NCBI RefSeq assembly: GCF_029030725.1
Contig: NZ_CP113162.1
Span: forward strand, 1,114,501-1,178,500
Length of the DNA: 64,000 nt
Origin: [Pseudomonas] carboxydohydrogena
Lineage (GTDB): Bacteria; Pseudomonadota; Alphaproteobacteria; Rhizobiales; Xanthobacteraceae
Direction of reading: 5' to 3'
Positions 35,644 to 43,610 of this stretch are shown one piece after another. A program made the position numbers and the translations under genes. A model generated the notes under the pieces. That model was not told the origin of the DNA. It saw only the letters and a list, made by a program, of their open reading frames with translations, and searched no databases. Within the stretch, counting starts at the first letter, position 1, and the number at the start of each line of letters is the position of its first letter.

Positions 35644-37050
35644 ATGACAATTCCTTCCTCCGAGACACCTGTCCACGTCCTTTGGGGCGATTTGCCTGCG
35701 GCGGAGCCGCGCGCGGCATTGTCGCTCGATCTCGATACCGATGTCTGCGTCGTCGGCGGCGGCTTCGCGGGGCTGACGGCGGCGCGGGAAGCGGCGCGGC
35801 GCGGCATGAGCGTCGTGGTGCTGGAAGGCCATCAGATCGGCTGGGCCGCCTCCGGCCACAATCTCGGCTCGGTGCTGCCGGGCTATGGCGTGCCGATCGA
35901 GGATCTGATCGCACGGGTCGGCATCGGGCATGCCCGCGACTTGTGGAAACTGGCGGAAGAGGGCGGCGGCTACATCCGCGACACCATCGCCACCTCCGTG
36001 CCGGACATCGCGATGACGCCCGGTGCGCTGGAGGTCTCCACGACCGATGTCGGCGAGCGGCTGATCGGCTGGCTGCAAACCATCGGCGGGGAGTTCGGCA
36101 CCGAGGTCGAGGGCTGGCAGATCGAGCGCGTGCGCACGGAGCTGCGGACGCGCCGCTATTTCCACGCGCTGCATTTTCCGAAAGCCTTCCAGATCGACGG
36201 CGCGCGCTATCTGCGCGCGCTTGCGGCGCTCGCGGAAGATGCGGGGGTGCGCATCTTCGAGAACACGCCGGTGGTCAGCATCGATTCCGCGGGCATCCGC
36301 AAGCGCATCGTCACGCCTTCGGCCAGGCTGCGCGCCGGGCATGTCGTGCTGGCGGGCAACATTCACATCGGCACGCCGGCGCTGCGGCTTGCATCCACCC
36401 TGATGCCGCTGTGGCGCTACGCGGCGGTGACCGAACCGCTCGGCGATCTTCTCAACGAGGCGATCGCCTATCGCGGTTCGGTGCTCGACGATGACGGCAT
36501 CGATCATTTCCGCGTCGTCGATGGCGACCGCCTGTTGTGGTCGAGCCCGGAGACGACGTGGCGCGGCAAGCCGGAGCGGTTCGGCCGCCTGATCCGCCGC
36601 CGCATCGCGACGGTGTTTCCGCAGCTTGCGCAGGCGAGGATCGAGCGCGTGTTCTCGAGCGCGTTCGGCCAGACCGTGCACGGCATGCCGCAGATCGGGG
36701 AGATGCGGCCGGGCCTGTGGGTCGCGAGCGGCTTCGGCCGTCAGGGGCTGAACACCAGCGCGATGGCGGGCCGCCTGGTCGCGGCGGGCATGGCGGAGGG
36801 TGACGACCGCTGGCGGCTGTTTTCCCCGTTCGAACTGGTCTGGGCGGGCGGCAATGCGGGCCGGGTGGTCGGCCAGTTCGCCGATGGATTGTCGCGCGGG
36901 CGTTCCGCCGCCGCTGGCCTTCTGGCGCGCTGGCGGGAACGGGCCGTGGCGCGCGAACGGCTGCGCGAGGAGCGCCGCAGCGCGCGGATCGCGGCGGTGC
37001 TGGCGCGCACCGAGCGGGTGTCGCAGGACTTCGGGTCGGACCGGCACTAG
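35644..37050 (+). CDS. FAD-dependent oxidoreductase, D-amino-acid-oxidase superfamily
   Basis: Flavoprotein of 468 residues with the dinucleotide motif VVGGGFAGLTAAREAARRG near residue 37 and VVVLEGHQIGWAASGHNLGS near 56, as in the PuuB/GbsO-type amine oxidases. QTVHGMPQIGEMRPGLWVAS near residue 345 and the following GRQGLNTSAMAG close the FAD site. It probably oxidises an amine or amino acid. The C-terminal 60 residues are Arg-rich. The substrate cannot be told. Confidence 0.85.
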   Translation: MTIPSSETPVHVLWGDLPAAEPRAALSLDLDTDVCVVGGGFAGLTAAREAARRGMSVVVLEGHQIGWAASGHNLGSVLPGYGVPIEDLIARVGIGHARDLWKLAEEGGGYIRDTIATSVPDIAMTPGALEVSTTDVGERLIGWLQTIGGEFGTEVEGWQIERVRTELRTRRYFHALHFPKAFQIDGARYLRALAALAEDAGVRIFENTPVVSIDSAGIRKRIVTPSARLRAGHVVLAGNIHIGTPALRLASTLMPLWRYAAVTEPLGDLLNEAIAYRGSVLDDDGIDHFRVVDGDRLLWSSPETTWRGKPERFGRLIRRRIATVFPQLAQARIERVFSSAFGQTVHGMPQIGEMRPGLWVASGFGRQGLNTSAMAGRLVAAGMAEGDDRWRLFSPFELVWAGGNAGRVVGQFADGLSRGRSAAAGLLARWRERAVARERLREERRSARIAAVLARTERVSQDFGSDRH

Positions 37051-37137
37051 CCGGAGCAGATAATGTGCAGGCGCGAGGTAACGCCGGGTCCGCCGGTTCG
37101 TACCTTGAACAAACGGCGCACTTACGGAGGTATGGCC

Positions 37138-37638
37138 ATGATCGACCGGCGTGTTCTTTTGTCCACGGCAGCGGGGCTCGCGGCGGGCTGGTTTTCATTT
37201 GCGGGCAAGGCCCGGGCGGAAAAGGCGTCCGGAAAATTCGCGGTCGAAAAGACCCCGGAGGAATGGAAGCGCCAGCTCACGCCCGCGCAATACCATATCC
37301 TGCGCGAGCAGGGCACGGAGCCGGCTTATTCCAGCCCTTTGAACAATGAGCATCGCAAAGGCACGTTCGCCTGCGCCGGTTGCGATCAGGCGTTGTATGC
37401 TTCTGAAACCAAGTTCGAGAGCGGCACCGGCTGGCCGAGTTTCTATGACCACCTGCCGAACGCCATCGGCACCACCTCCGACCGCAGCTACTTCATGGTG
37501 CGCACGGCGGTGCATTGCAGCCGCTGCGGCGGGCATCTCGGTCACGTTTTCAATGATGGCCCCAAGCCGACCGGCCTGCGCTATTGCATGGACGGCCTCG
37601 CGCTGACTTTCAAACCGGCCACGCCCTCGGCGTCCTAG
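37138..37638 (+). CDS. msrB: Exported peptide-methionine (R)-S-oxide reductase MsrB
   Basis: MsrB of 166 residues that reduces methionine-R-sulfoxide in proteins. The start ATG at 37138 has GGAGG 7 bases upstream (37126-37130); the ATG at 37132 is too close to it. An N-terminal signal with DRRVLL and a hydrophobic stretch ending GKARA suggests Tat or Sec export. The MsrB domain has both zinc CxxC pairs (FACAGC and HCSRCGG), TGWPSF, and the catalytic cysteine in LRYCMDGL near residue 150. Export means repair of envelope proteins. Confidence 0.9.
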   Translation: MIDRRVLLSTAAGLAAGWFSFAGKARAEKASGKFAVEKTPEEWKRQLTPAQYHILREQGTEPAYSSPLNNEHRKGTFACAGCDQALYASETKFESGTGWPSFYDHLPNAIGTTSDRSYFMVRTAVHCSRCGGHLGHVFNDGPKPTGLRYCMDGLALTFKPATPSAS

Positions 37639-37706
37639 GCGACTGATCGCTCTGGCAAGGGCGCTGCGGAAGCAGGCTTGCAAAGCCCGGGTATCTGCTG
37701 TACTCA

Positions 37707-37732
37707 TATATTTCAATAATTATTGAAATATA
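37707..37732. promoter_or_regulatory. Perfect 26-bp palindrome, probable ArsR operator
   Basis: The half-site TATATTTCAATAA is mirrored exactly around the centre between 37719 and 37720. It lies 9 bases before the arsR start, where an ArsR/SmtB-type repressor would block its own promoter until arsenite binds. Confidence 0.85.
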
Positions 37733-37741
37733 GGATCATCA

Positions 37742-38107
37742 ATGGATCAGCATCAAGCGATCTCCGCGTTCGGTGCGCTCGCGCAAGACACGCGTCTTGC
37801 GATCGTCCGCATGCTCGTTAAGGCCGGGCCGCTGGGCATGGCGGCAGGCTCGATTGCCGAAAGCGCAGGTGCCGCCGCATCCAATGTATCGTTTCATCTG
37901 AAAGATCTCGAACACGCAGGTCTTGTGAGTTCGCGGCGGGAAGCCCGCTCCATCATCTATTCCGCGAATTTCGAGACGCTTCGCGGCCTGATCTCCTTTC
38001 TGATGAAGGATTGCTGCGGCGGTCATCCCGAAATCTGCGACCCCGTGCAGGCCAGCGCGCGCTGCGTGCCCGTCAGTAAAAAGACCCGGCGAAAAGAACG
38101 TGTGTGA
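37742..38107 (+). CDS. arsR: ArsR-family arsenic-responsive repressor
   Basis: Winged-helix repressor of 121 residues. SIAESAGAAASNVSFHLKDL is the recognition helix region, followed by wing AGLVSSRREARSIIYSA. A cluster of C-terminal cysteines, DCCGGHPEIC near residue 89 and SARC near 105, may bind arsenite. It is the first gene of arsR-arsC-acr3 and presumably represses the operon through the palindrome just upstream. Confidence 0.92.
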   Translation: MDQHQAISAFGALAQDTRLAIVRMLVKAGPLGMAAGSIAESAGAAASNVSFHLKDLEHAGLVSSRREARSIIYSANFETLRGLISFLMKDCCGGHPEICDPVQASARCVPVSKKTRRKERV

Positions 38108-38114
38108 GGCTCCC

Positions 38115-38642
38115 ATGACCGATCGGATTTATAACGTCCTGTTTCTCTGCACCGGCAACAGCGCCCGCTCCATCCTCGCCGAATCGATCTTGAGAAAGGA
38201 CGGGCAGGGACGATTCCGGGCGTTCTCGGCCGGGAGCACCCCGAACGGGCGCGTCAATCCGCTTGCGATTCAGACGTTGGAGAATTTCGGCTACCCTGCC
38301 GAGGGGCTTCGCTCGAAGACGTGGCTGGAGTTCGCGCAGCCTGACGCTCCGGTGATGGATTTTATTTTCACCGTTTGCGACAACGCCGCCGGTGAGGCTT
38401 GCCCCGTTTGGCCGGGCCAGCCGGCAACGGCGCACTGGGGCATAGAAGACCCCGCAAAGGTAGCCGGGACCGAGTTCGCAAGACGCGCGGCGTTCGTTGC
38501 GGCGTTCGGCTTCATGAAGAAGCGGATCGAGGCGTTTATCAGCCTGCCTCTTGCGAGCATCGACAAATTGTCGCTCAAGACGAGGCTGAACGACATTGGA
38601 AAAATCGAGGGCGGCACGTCGCGCCAAAACGATGTGGCCTGA
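38115..38642 (+). CDS. arsC: Arsenate reductase, low-molecular-weight phosphatase type
   Basis: Protein of 175 residues. The CX5R phosphate loop CTGNSAR lies near residue 12, and CDNAAGEACPVWPG near 86 carries the pair of cysteines that relay the disulphide in thiol-dependent arsenate reductases. It reduces arsenate to arsenite for export by the next gene. A GTG at 38100 overlapping the arsR stop is an alternative start, but the ATG at 38115 begins the conserved strand. Three bases separate it from acr3. Confidence 0.9.
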   Translation: MTDRIYNVLFLCTGNSARSILAESILRKDGQGRFRAFSAGSTPNGRVNPLAIQTLENFGYPAEGLRSKTWLEFAQPDAPVMDFIFTVCDNAAGEACPVWPGQPATAHWGIEDPAKVAGTEFARRAAFVAAFGFMKKRIEAFISLPLASIDKLSLKTRLNDIGKIEGGTSRQNDVA

Positions 38643-38645
38643 ATC

Positions 38646-39686
38646 ATGAGCGTGTTCGAGCGTTATCTGTCGCTGTGGGTTGCTCTCTGCATCGTGCTTG
38701 GCGTTGGTTTGGGGCATTTCCTCCCCGGGCTGTTTGAAATTATCGCCGGCGCGGAAATGGCCAATGTCAATCTGCCCGTCGCGGTGCTGGTCTGGCTGAT
38801 GATCATTCCCATGCTGCTGCGCATAGATTTCGCGGCTTTGGGAGAGGTGCGGCAGCACTGGCGCGGCATAGGCGTCACGCTGCTCGTGAACTGGGCGGTC
38901 AAGCCGTTTTCGATGGCGCTGCTGGCTTCACTCTTTATCGGCCACTGGTTCGCGCCGCTGCTGCCGGCCTCGCAAATCTCCTCCTATATCGCCGGGCTCA
39001 TCCTGCTTGCGGCCGCGCCCTGCACGGCGATGGTCTTCGTCTGGTCGAATCTTTGCAATGGCGAGCCGCATTACACGTTGAGCCAGGTTGCGCTGAACGA
39101 TGTGATCATGATCTTCCTGTTCGCTCCGCTGGTCGGCCTGCTGCTGGGCGTTGCGTCCATTACCGTGCCATGGAGCACGCTCCTGTTGTCGGTCGGCCTT
39201 TACATCGTCATCCCGGTGGTGATCGCTCAGGTCTGGCGGCAGTCCGTCATCGGACATGCGGGCCGTCTGGAGCGAACGCTGCGGACGCTTCAGCCTGTCT
39301 CGCTGATCGCCTTGCTCGCGACCCTGGTTCTGCTGTTCGCGTTTCAGGGCCGGCAGATCCTGTCCCAGCCGCTTGTCATCGCGCTGCTGGCCGTGCCGAT
39401 CCTGATCCAGGTCTATCTCAACGCCGGGATCGCTTATCTGCTGAGCCGGAAGCTGGGCGTTGCATGGTGCGTGGCCGCGCCAAGCGCGCTTATCGGCGCG
39501 AGCAATTTTTTTGAACTGGCGGTCGCCGCCGCGATCAGCCTGTTCGGTCTAGGTTCTGGGGCAGCCCTTGCAACGGTGGTCGGCGTGTTGGTTGAAGTGC
39601 CGGTGATGTTGTCGGTGGTCAGGATCGTGAAGGCATCGCGGTCCTGGTACGATGCCGGAATGGAATTGTCGCGGGAGACGCGCTGA
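38646..39686 (+). CDS. acr3: Arsenite efflux transporter, ACR3 family
   Basis: Ten-helix membrane protein of 346 residues that expels arsenite. LAAAPCTAMVFVWSNLCNGE near residue 118 contains the cysteine essential in ACR3 proteins, and APSALIGASNFFELAVAAA near 277 is the second signature. It completes the detoxification operon: sensing, reduction and export. The operon has no arsI, arsH or arsM gene. Confidence 0.95.
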   Translation: MSVFERYLSLWVALCIVLGVGLGHFLPGLFEIIAGAEMANVNLPVAVLVWLMIIPMLLRIDFAALGEVRQHWRGIGVTLLVNWAVKPFSMALLASLFIGHWFAPLLPASQISSYIAGLILLAAAPCTAMVFVWSNLCNGEPHYTLSQVALNDVIMIFLFAPLVGLLLGVASITVPWSTLLLSVGLYIVIPVVIAQVWRQSVIGHAGRLERTLRTLQPVSLIALLATLVLLFAFQGRQILSQPLVIALLAVPILIQVYLNAGIAYLLSRKLGVAWCVAAPSALIGASNFFELAVAAAISLFGLGSGAALATVVGVLVEVPVMLSVVRIVKASRSWYDAGMELSRETR

Positions 39687-39707
39687 CAAATCCGCGCGGG
39701 ATTGTTA

Positions 39708-39722
39708 CGGCAATTCTTGCCG
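39708..39722. promoter_or_regulatory. FlbD-like enhancer palindrome upstream of flgE
   Basis: CGGCA and TGCCG are separated by 5 bases. The same CGGCA-N5-TGCCG plan recurs upstream of flgI. It lies 74 bases before the sigma-54 promoter of flgE, as expected for an enhancer bound by the flagellar activator FlbD (ftr element in Caulobacter). Confidence 0.55.
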
Positions 39723-39737
39723 GGGATAGGCAAGAGC

Positions 39738-39764
39738 GCCCCGGTCTTTCGGCCGGGGCATTTT
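39738..39764 (+). terminator. Probable rho-independent terminator of the ars operon
   Basis: GCCCCGG pairs with CCGGGGC around an 8-base loop, followed by ATTTT. It lies 51 bases after the acr3 stop and before the flgE promoter. Confidence 0.55.
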
Positions 39765-39796
39765 CGTAACTCTTTGTGACACCTCGTTTTTCTCTT

Positions 39797-39811
39797 TGGC
39801 ACGAGGCTTGC
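39797..39811 (+). promoter_or_regulatory. Sigma-54 promoter of flgE
   Basis: TGGCACG-N4-TTGC, with GG and GC separated by exactly 10 bases, a full match to the -24/-12 consensus. The start codon of flgE is 73 bases further. Confidence 0.85.
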
Positions 39812-39884
39812 GACTCCTTCTTCGAATGCGGCCTTTTCGGCACCCTGGCTGGCCGCCCGGATTTCGAAGCTGGAGACGATAGTA

Positions 39885-41699
39885 ATGGGTATTTTCGGCG
39901 CTCTCACCACTTCCGTCGCAGGCTTGCGCACGCAGTCGTACGCTCTGGAGAACATCTCCGGCAACATCGCGAACTCGCAGACCACCGCCTTCAAGCGTAT
40001 CGACACGAGCTTCCTCGACCTGATCCCCGATACTGGCGCGAACGCCCAGCTTTCGGGCAGCGTTGCGGCAAGCTCGCGCGAAACCAACACGGTGCAGGGC
40101 GACGTGCAGGCCGCCTCGGTCGCGACCTACATGGCGATCAATGGCGACGGCTTCTTCGCCGTGCAGAAACCCGGCAGCTTCACCGACAATAATCCGGTGT
40201 TCGACGGCGTCGATCGCTACACCCGCCGCGGCGACTTCACGCTCGACAAGAGCGGCTACCTCGTCAACGGCGCGGGCTACTACCTCGAAGGCATTCCGAT
40301 CGACCCGACCACCGGCAACGTCACCGGCAGCGTGCCGCAGGTGCTGAAATTCGGCAACGACTTCCTGCCCGCGCAGCCGACCACGACGGTGACCTATCGC
40401 GCCAACCTCGCGAGCTATCCGCTCACCACCAAGCACGACACTTCGGTGCCGGGCTCCGAGCTTCTCAACGTCGGCGACTTCACGGCCAACCCGTTGATCG
40501 TCGGCACGCCCGCGCAGCCTTACGTCAACGGCGCCAAGACGGGCTCGGTGCAGAACAGCAAGCTGACCACGACCACGCATATCGGGCCGGGTACGGCGCT
40601 TTCCGGCGCGACCAACACCGATTCCATCGGGACTGATTTCGTCGCCGGCGACACCATCACCATCAACGGCACCACCACGATCACGTTCACGGCTTCGGGT
40701 GGCGCCAACGACGCCACGCATATCCCGGTCGATGCGACGATTGCCGATCTGCTTGCGAAGATCGATGCGGCCAACGGAAACGTGAGCAACCCGTCAGCGG
40801 TCAGCGGCGGCATCGTCACCCTGAACAGCGGCCTTGCCAGCAATCTCACGGTTGTGAGCAGCAACGCGGCGGCGTTCGCTTCGCTGGGCTTCTCGACATC
40901 GACAGTGACGGCCTCGCGCACCGGCGGCGGCACCGCGGGCACCGGCACGGTGATCGGATCGGACGCGCAGAACTTCATCGACGAGTCGGTTTCGGGTGGT
41001 GCCACCACCGCCTACGACGTGTCCGGCGCGCCGGTCAGCCTCCAGTTGCGCTGGGCGAAGACCGACAGCGCGAGCCTCGGCTCGGGACATAGCGATGTCT
41101 GGAACCTGTTCTATCAGACCAATCCGAATGCGACCGGCACGGATGTCGCGTGGCAGAACGTCGGCGTGAACTTCACCTTCGGCCCGAACGGCCAGATGAA
41201 CCCGGCGGTGCCCTCGGTGACGCTGACCAATGCCACCATCGGCGGCATTGCGCTCGGCGACGTGACGATGAATTTCGGCGCGACAGGTCTTACGCAATTC
41301 GCCGACGCCAACGGCAACGTGCAGGTCAACCAGATCCAGAACGACGGCTTCCCGGCGGGCCAGTTGCAGACGGTGTCGATCTCCAACAACGGCCGCGTGG
41401 TCGGCAACTACTCCAACGGCCGCAACATCGACCTCGCCGCGATCACGCTCGCGACCTTCAACGGCCCGAACTTCCTCAAGCGCGTCGATGGCGGCGCGTT
41501 CGAGGTCACCGATGAATCCGGTCAGGCGTTGTACGGCAAGGGCGGCACCATCGTCGGCTCCTCGCTGGAAGGCTCCAACACCGACATCGCCGACGAGTTC
41601 ACCAAGCTGATCGTCACGCAGCAGGCCTACTCGGCGAACACCAAGGTCATCACCACGTCGAACCAGATGGTTCAGGATCTCCTGAACGTCCTGCGCTAG
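39885..41699 (+). CDS. flgE: Flagellar hook protein FlgE
   Basis: Hook subunit of 604 residues, exported through the flagellar type III system. The N-terminal LENISGNIANSQTTAFK and C-terminal SNQMVQDLLNVLR form the D0 coiled coil, and GDGFFAV and TRRGDF are conserved FlgE motifs. Residues about 255-337 are a beta-rich insertion with GDTITINGTTTITF resembling a module of the flagellin encoded at 46147. It is longer than enteric FlgE (about 400). It leads the flgE-flgK-flgL run behind a sigma-54 promoter. Confidence 0.94.
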   Translation: MGIFGALTTSVAGLRTQSYALENISGNIANSQTTAFKRIDTSFLDLIPDTGANAQLSGSVAASSRETNTVQGDVQAASVATYMAINGDGFFAVQKPGSFTDNNPVFDGVDRYTRRGDFTLDKSGYLVNGAGYYLEGIPIDPTTGNVTGSVPQVLKFGNDFLPAQPTTTVTYRANLASYPLTTKHDTSVPGSELLNVGDFTANPLIVGTPAQPYVNGAKTGSVQNSKLTTTTHIGPGTALSGATNTDSIGTDFVAGDTITINGTTTITFTASGGANDATHIPVDATIADLLAKIDAANGNVSNPSAVSGGIVTLNSGLASNLTVVSSNAAAFASLGFSTSTVTASRTGGGTAGTGTVIGSDAQNFIDESVSGGATTAYDVSGAPVSLQLRWAKTDSASLGSGHSDVWNLFYQTNPNATGTDVAWQNVGVNFTFGPNGQMNPAVPSVTLTNATIGGIALGDVTMNFGATGLTQFADANGNVQVNQIQNDGFPAGQLQTVSISNNGRVVGNYSNGRNIDLAAITLATFNGPNFLKRVDGGAFEVTDESGQALYGKGGTIVGSSLEGSNTDIADEFTKLIVTQQAYSANTKVITTSNQMVQDLLNVLR

Positions 41700-41740
41700 C
41701 GCATATTCCGCGCGTTCGTAGCTGAGATGGGCAGTTAGTT

Positions 41741-43603
41741 ATGGGTCTGACACAAGCTCTTGCTACCGCGATGTCCGGTCTGCGTGCGAACCAGGCCGCG
41801 CTCTCGCTCGTGTCCTCGAATGTCGCCAACGTCGAGACGCCGGGCTATGTCCGCAAGACCGTCAATCAGGTCCAGACCACGACGGGAACGGGAAGCGCCG
41901 GTGTGTCCGTCACCGGCGTCAACCGCGAGCTGGACGTCTATGTCCAGAAGCAGGTTCTCACCGAAACCTCGGGCGCATCCTACGCCACCACGCTGTCGAA
42001 TGCCTTGCAGCGGTTGCAGGGGATTTACGGCGATCCCAGTTCGGACACGACGCTGGAGGCGGCGTTCAATCAGTTGACGGCGGCGTTGCAGGCGCTGTCC
42101 ACCAGTTCGGATTCCCCGGCGGCGCGCTCGACGGCGGTGAACGCCGCGCAGTCGCTCGCGCAGATGCTGAATTCGACCTCGGCGGGCATTCAGTCGCTGC
42201 GCGCCGACGCCGAGTCGTCGATCAAGAGTTCGGTCGATGCCGCCAACAATGCGATGCAGCAGATCGCGACCATCAACAACCAGTTGCTCGGGACCACCGG
42301 CGACGACGCGGCCGCCGCCTCGCTGCTCGACCAGCGCGATCAGTACATCACGCAACTGTCGCAGTTGATGGACATCCGCGTTCTCACAAACGACCGCAAT
42401 CAGGTCACGGTGTTCACCAATTCCGGCGTGCAGCTTGTCGGCAGCGAAGCGGCGAAGATCACCTTCGACGCGCAGGGCACGGTCACGCCCAATACGACGT
42501 GGAGTTCCGATCCGTCGAAAAGCACGCTCGGCACGCTGACGCTGACCTTTCCGCACGGCGGCGACATCGATCTGATCGCGACCAATTCGATCCGCTCCGG
42601 TTCGATCGCGGCGAACCTTCAATTGCGCGACCAGACACTGGTGCAGGCGCAGGCGCAGGTCGACCAATTGGCAGCCTCGATGGCGAGCGCGCTGTCCGAT
42701 AAGGTGACGACGGATTCAACCGGCAATGGCGGCTCGCCCAACACGTTCTCGCTCGATCTGACCGGTTTGCAGAACGGCAACAACGTCCAGTTCACCTACA
42801 CGGATACGGCGAACAAGAGCCACACCATCACGCTGGTGCAGGTCAATGATCCTTCGGTGCTGCCGCTGAAGAACAGCGCCACCAACAATCCCAACGACGA
42901 GGTTTTCGGCGTCGATTTCTCTCAAGGCATGGGACCGGCGCTCACGCAGCTCTCCGCGCTGCTCGGGGGCAGGGGCTTGCAATTCTCCAGTTCGGGCGGG
43001 CAGACGCTGCAAATCAGCGGCGATGCGGGCGGCACGGCGGTGGTCAATTCCGCGTCCTCGACGATCACCATGACGAATCTGACGAGCGGCAATCCGCAAT
43101 TGCCGCTGTTCGTCGACAACGGCGTGCCATACACCGGCGCGATCACCGCGACCGGCTCGCAGCAGACCGGCCTTGCGGGGCGGATCAGCGTCAACAATCT
43201 TCTGCTCGCCGATCCGTCGCGGATGATCGTGTACGGCTCTGGGACGCAGTCGGGCGATACCACGCGATCCGATTTCATTCTCTCGCAGTTGACGAACAGC
43301 TCCTATTACGTATCGCCGCAGACCGGGATCGGTTCGAATGCGACGCCCTTCAAAGGCACGATGCTGAGCTTCCTGCAACAGTTCACCACGATGCAGGGGC
43401 AGGCGGCTTCCTCCGCCCAGCAAATGGCCGACGGCCAGAACGTCGTGCTCTCGACGTTGCAGAACAAGCTGAACGCATCTTCGGGCGTGAATATCGACGA
43501 TGAAATGGCGCATCTGCTCGCGTTGCAGAATGCCTATTCGGCGAATGCCCGTGTGATGTCCACGGTGAAATCCATGTTCGATTCACTGTTGCAATCGGTG
43601 TGA
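41741..43603 (+). CDS. flgK: Flagellar hook-associated protein 1 FlgK
   Basis: HAP1 of 620 residues that joins hook and filament. The N-terminal AMSGLRANQAALSLVSSNVA and NVETPGYVRK, and the C-terminal INIDDEMAHLLALQNAYSA type helix ending in MFDSLLQSV, are the D0/D1 signatures. The middle is variable, with DLTGLQNGNNVQFTYTDTA near residue 340. It starts 41 bases after flgE and 7 bases before flgL, in the same transcript. Confidence 0.94.
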   Translation: MGLTQALATAMSGLRANQAALSLVSSNVANVETPGYVRKTVNQVQTTTGTGSAGVSVTGVNRELDVYVQKQVLTETSGASYATTLSNALQRLQGIYGDPSSDTTLEAAFNQLTAALQALSTSSDSPAARSTAVNAAQSLAQMLNSTSAGIQSLRADAESSIKSSVDAANNAMQQIATINNQLLGTTGDDAAAASLLDQRDQYITQLSQLMDIRVLTNDRNQVTVFTNSGVQLVGSEAAKITFDAQGTVTPNTTWSSDPSKSTLGTLTLTFPHGGDIDLIATNSIRSGSIAANLQLRDQTLVQAQAQVDQLAASMASALSDKVTTDSTGNGGSPNTFSLDLTGLQNGNNVQFTYTDTANKSHTITLVQVNDPSVLPLKNSATNNPNDEVFGVDFSQGMGPALTQLSALLGGRGLQFSSSGGQTLQISGDAGGTAVVNSASSTITMTNLTSGNPQLPLFVDNGVPYTGAITATGSQQTGLAGRISVNNLLLADPSRMIVYGSGTQSGDTTRSDFILSQLTNSSYYVSPQTGIGSNATPFKGTMLSFLQQFTTMQGQAASSAQQMADGQNVVLSTLQNKLNASSGVNIDDEMAHLLALQNAYSANARVMSTVKSMFDSLLQSV

Positions 43604-43610
43604 GGCTGCC

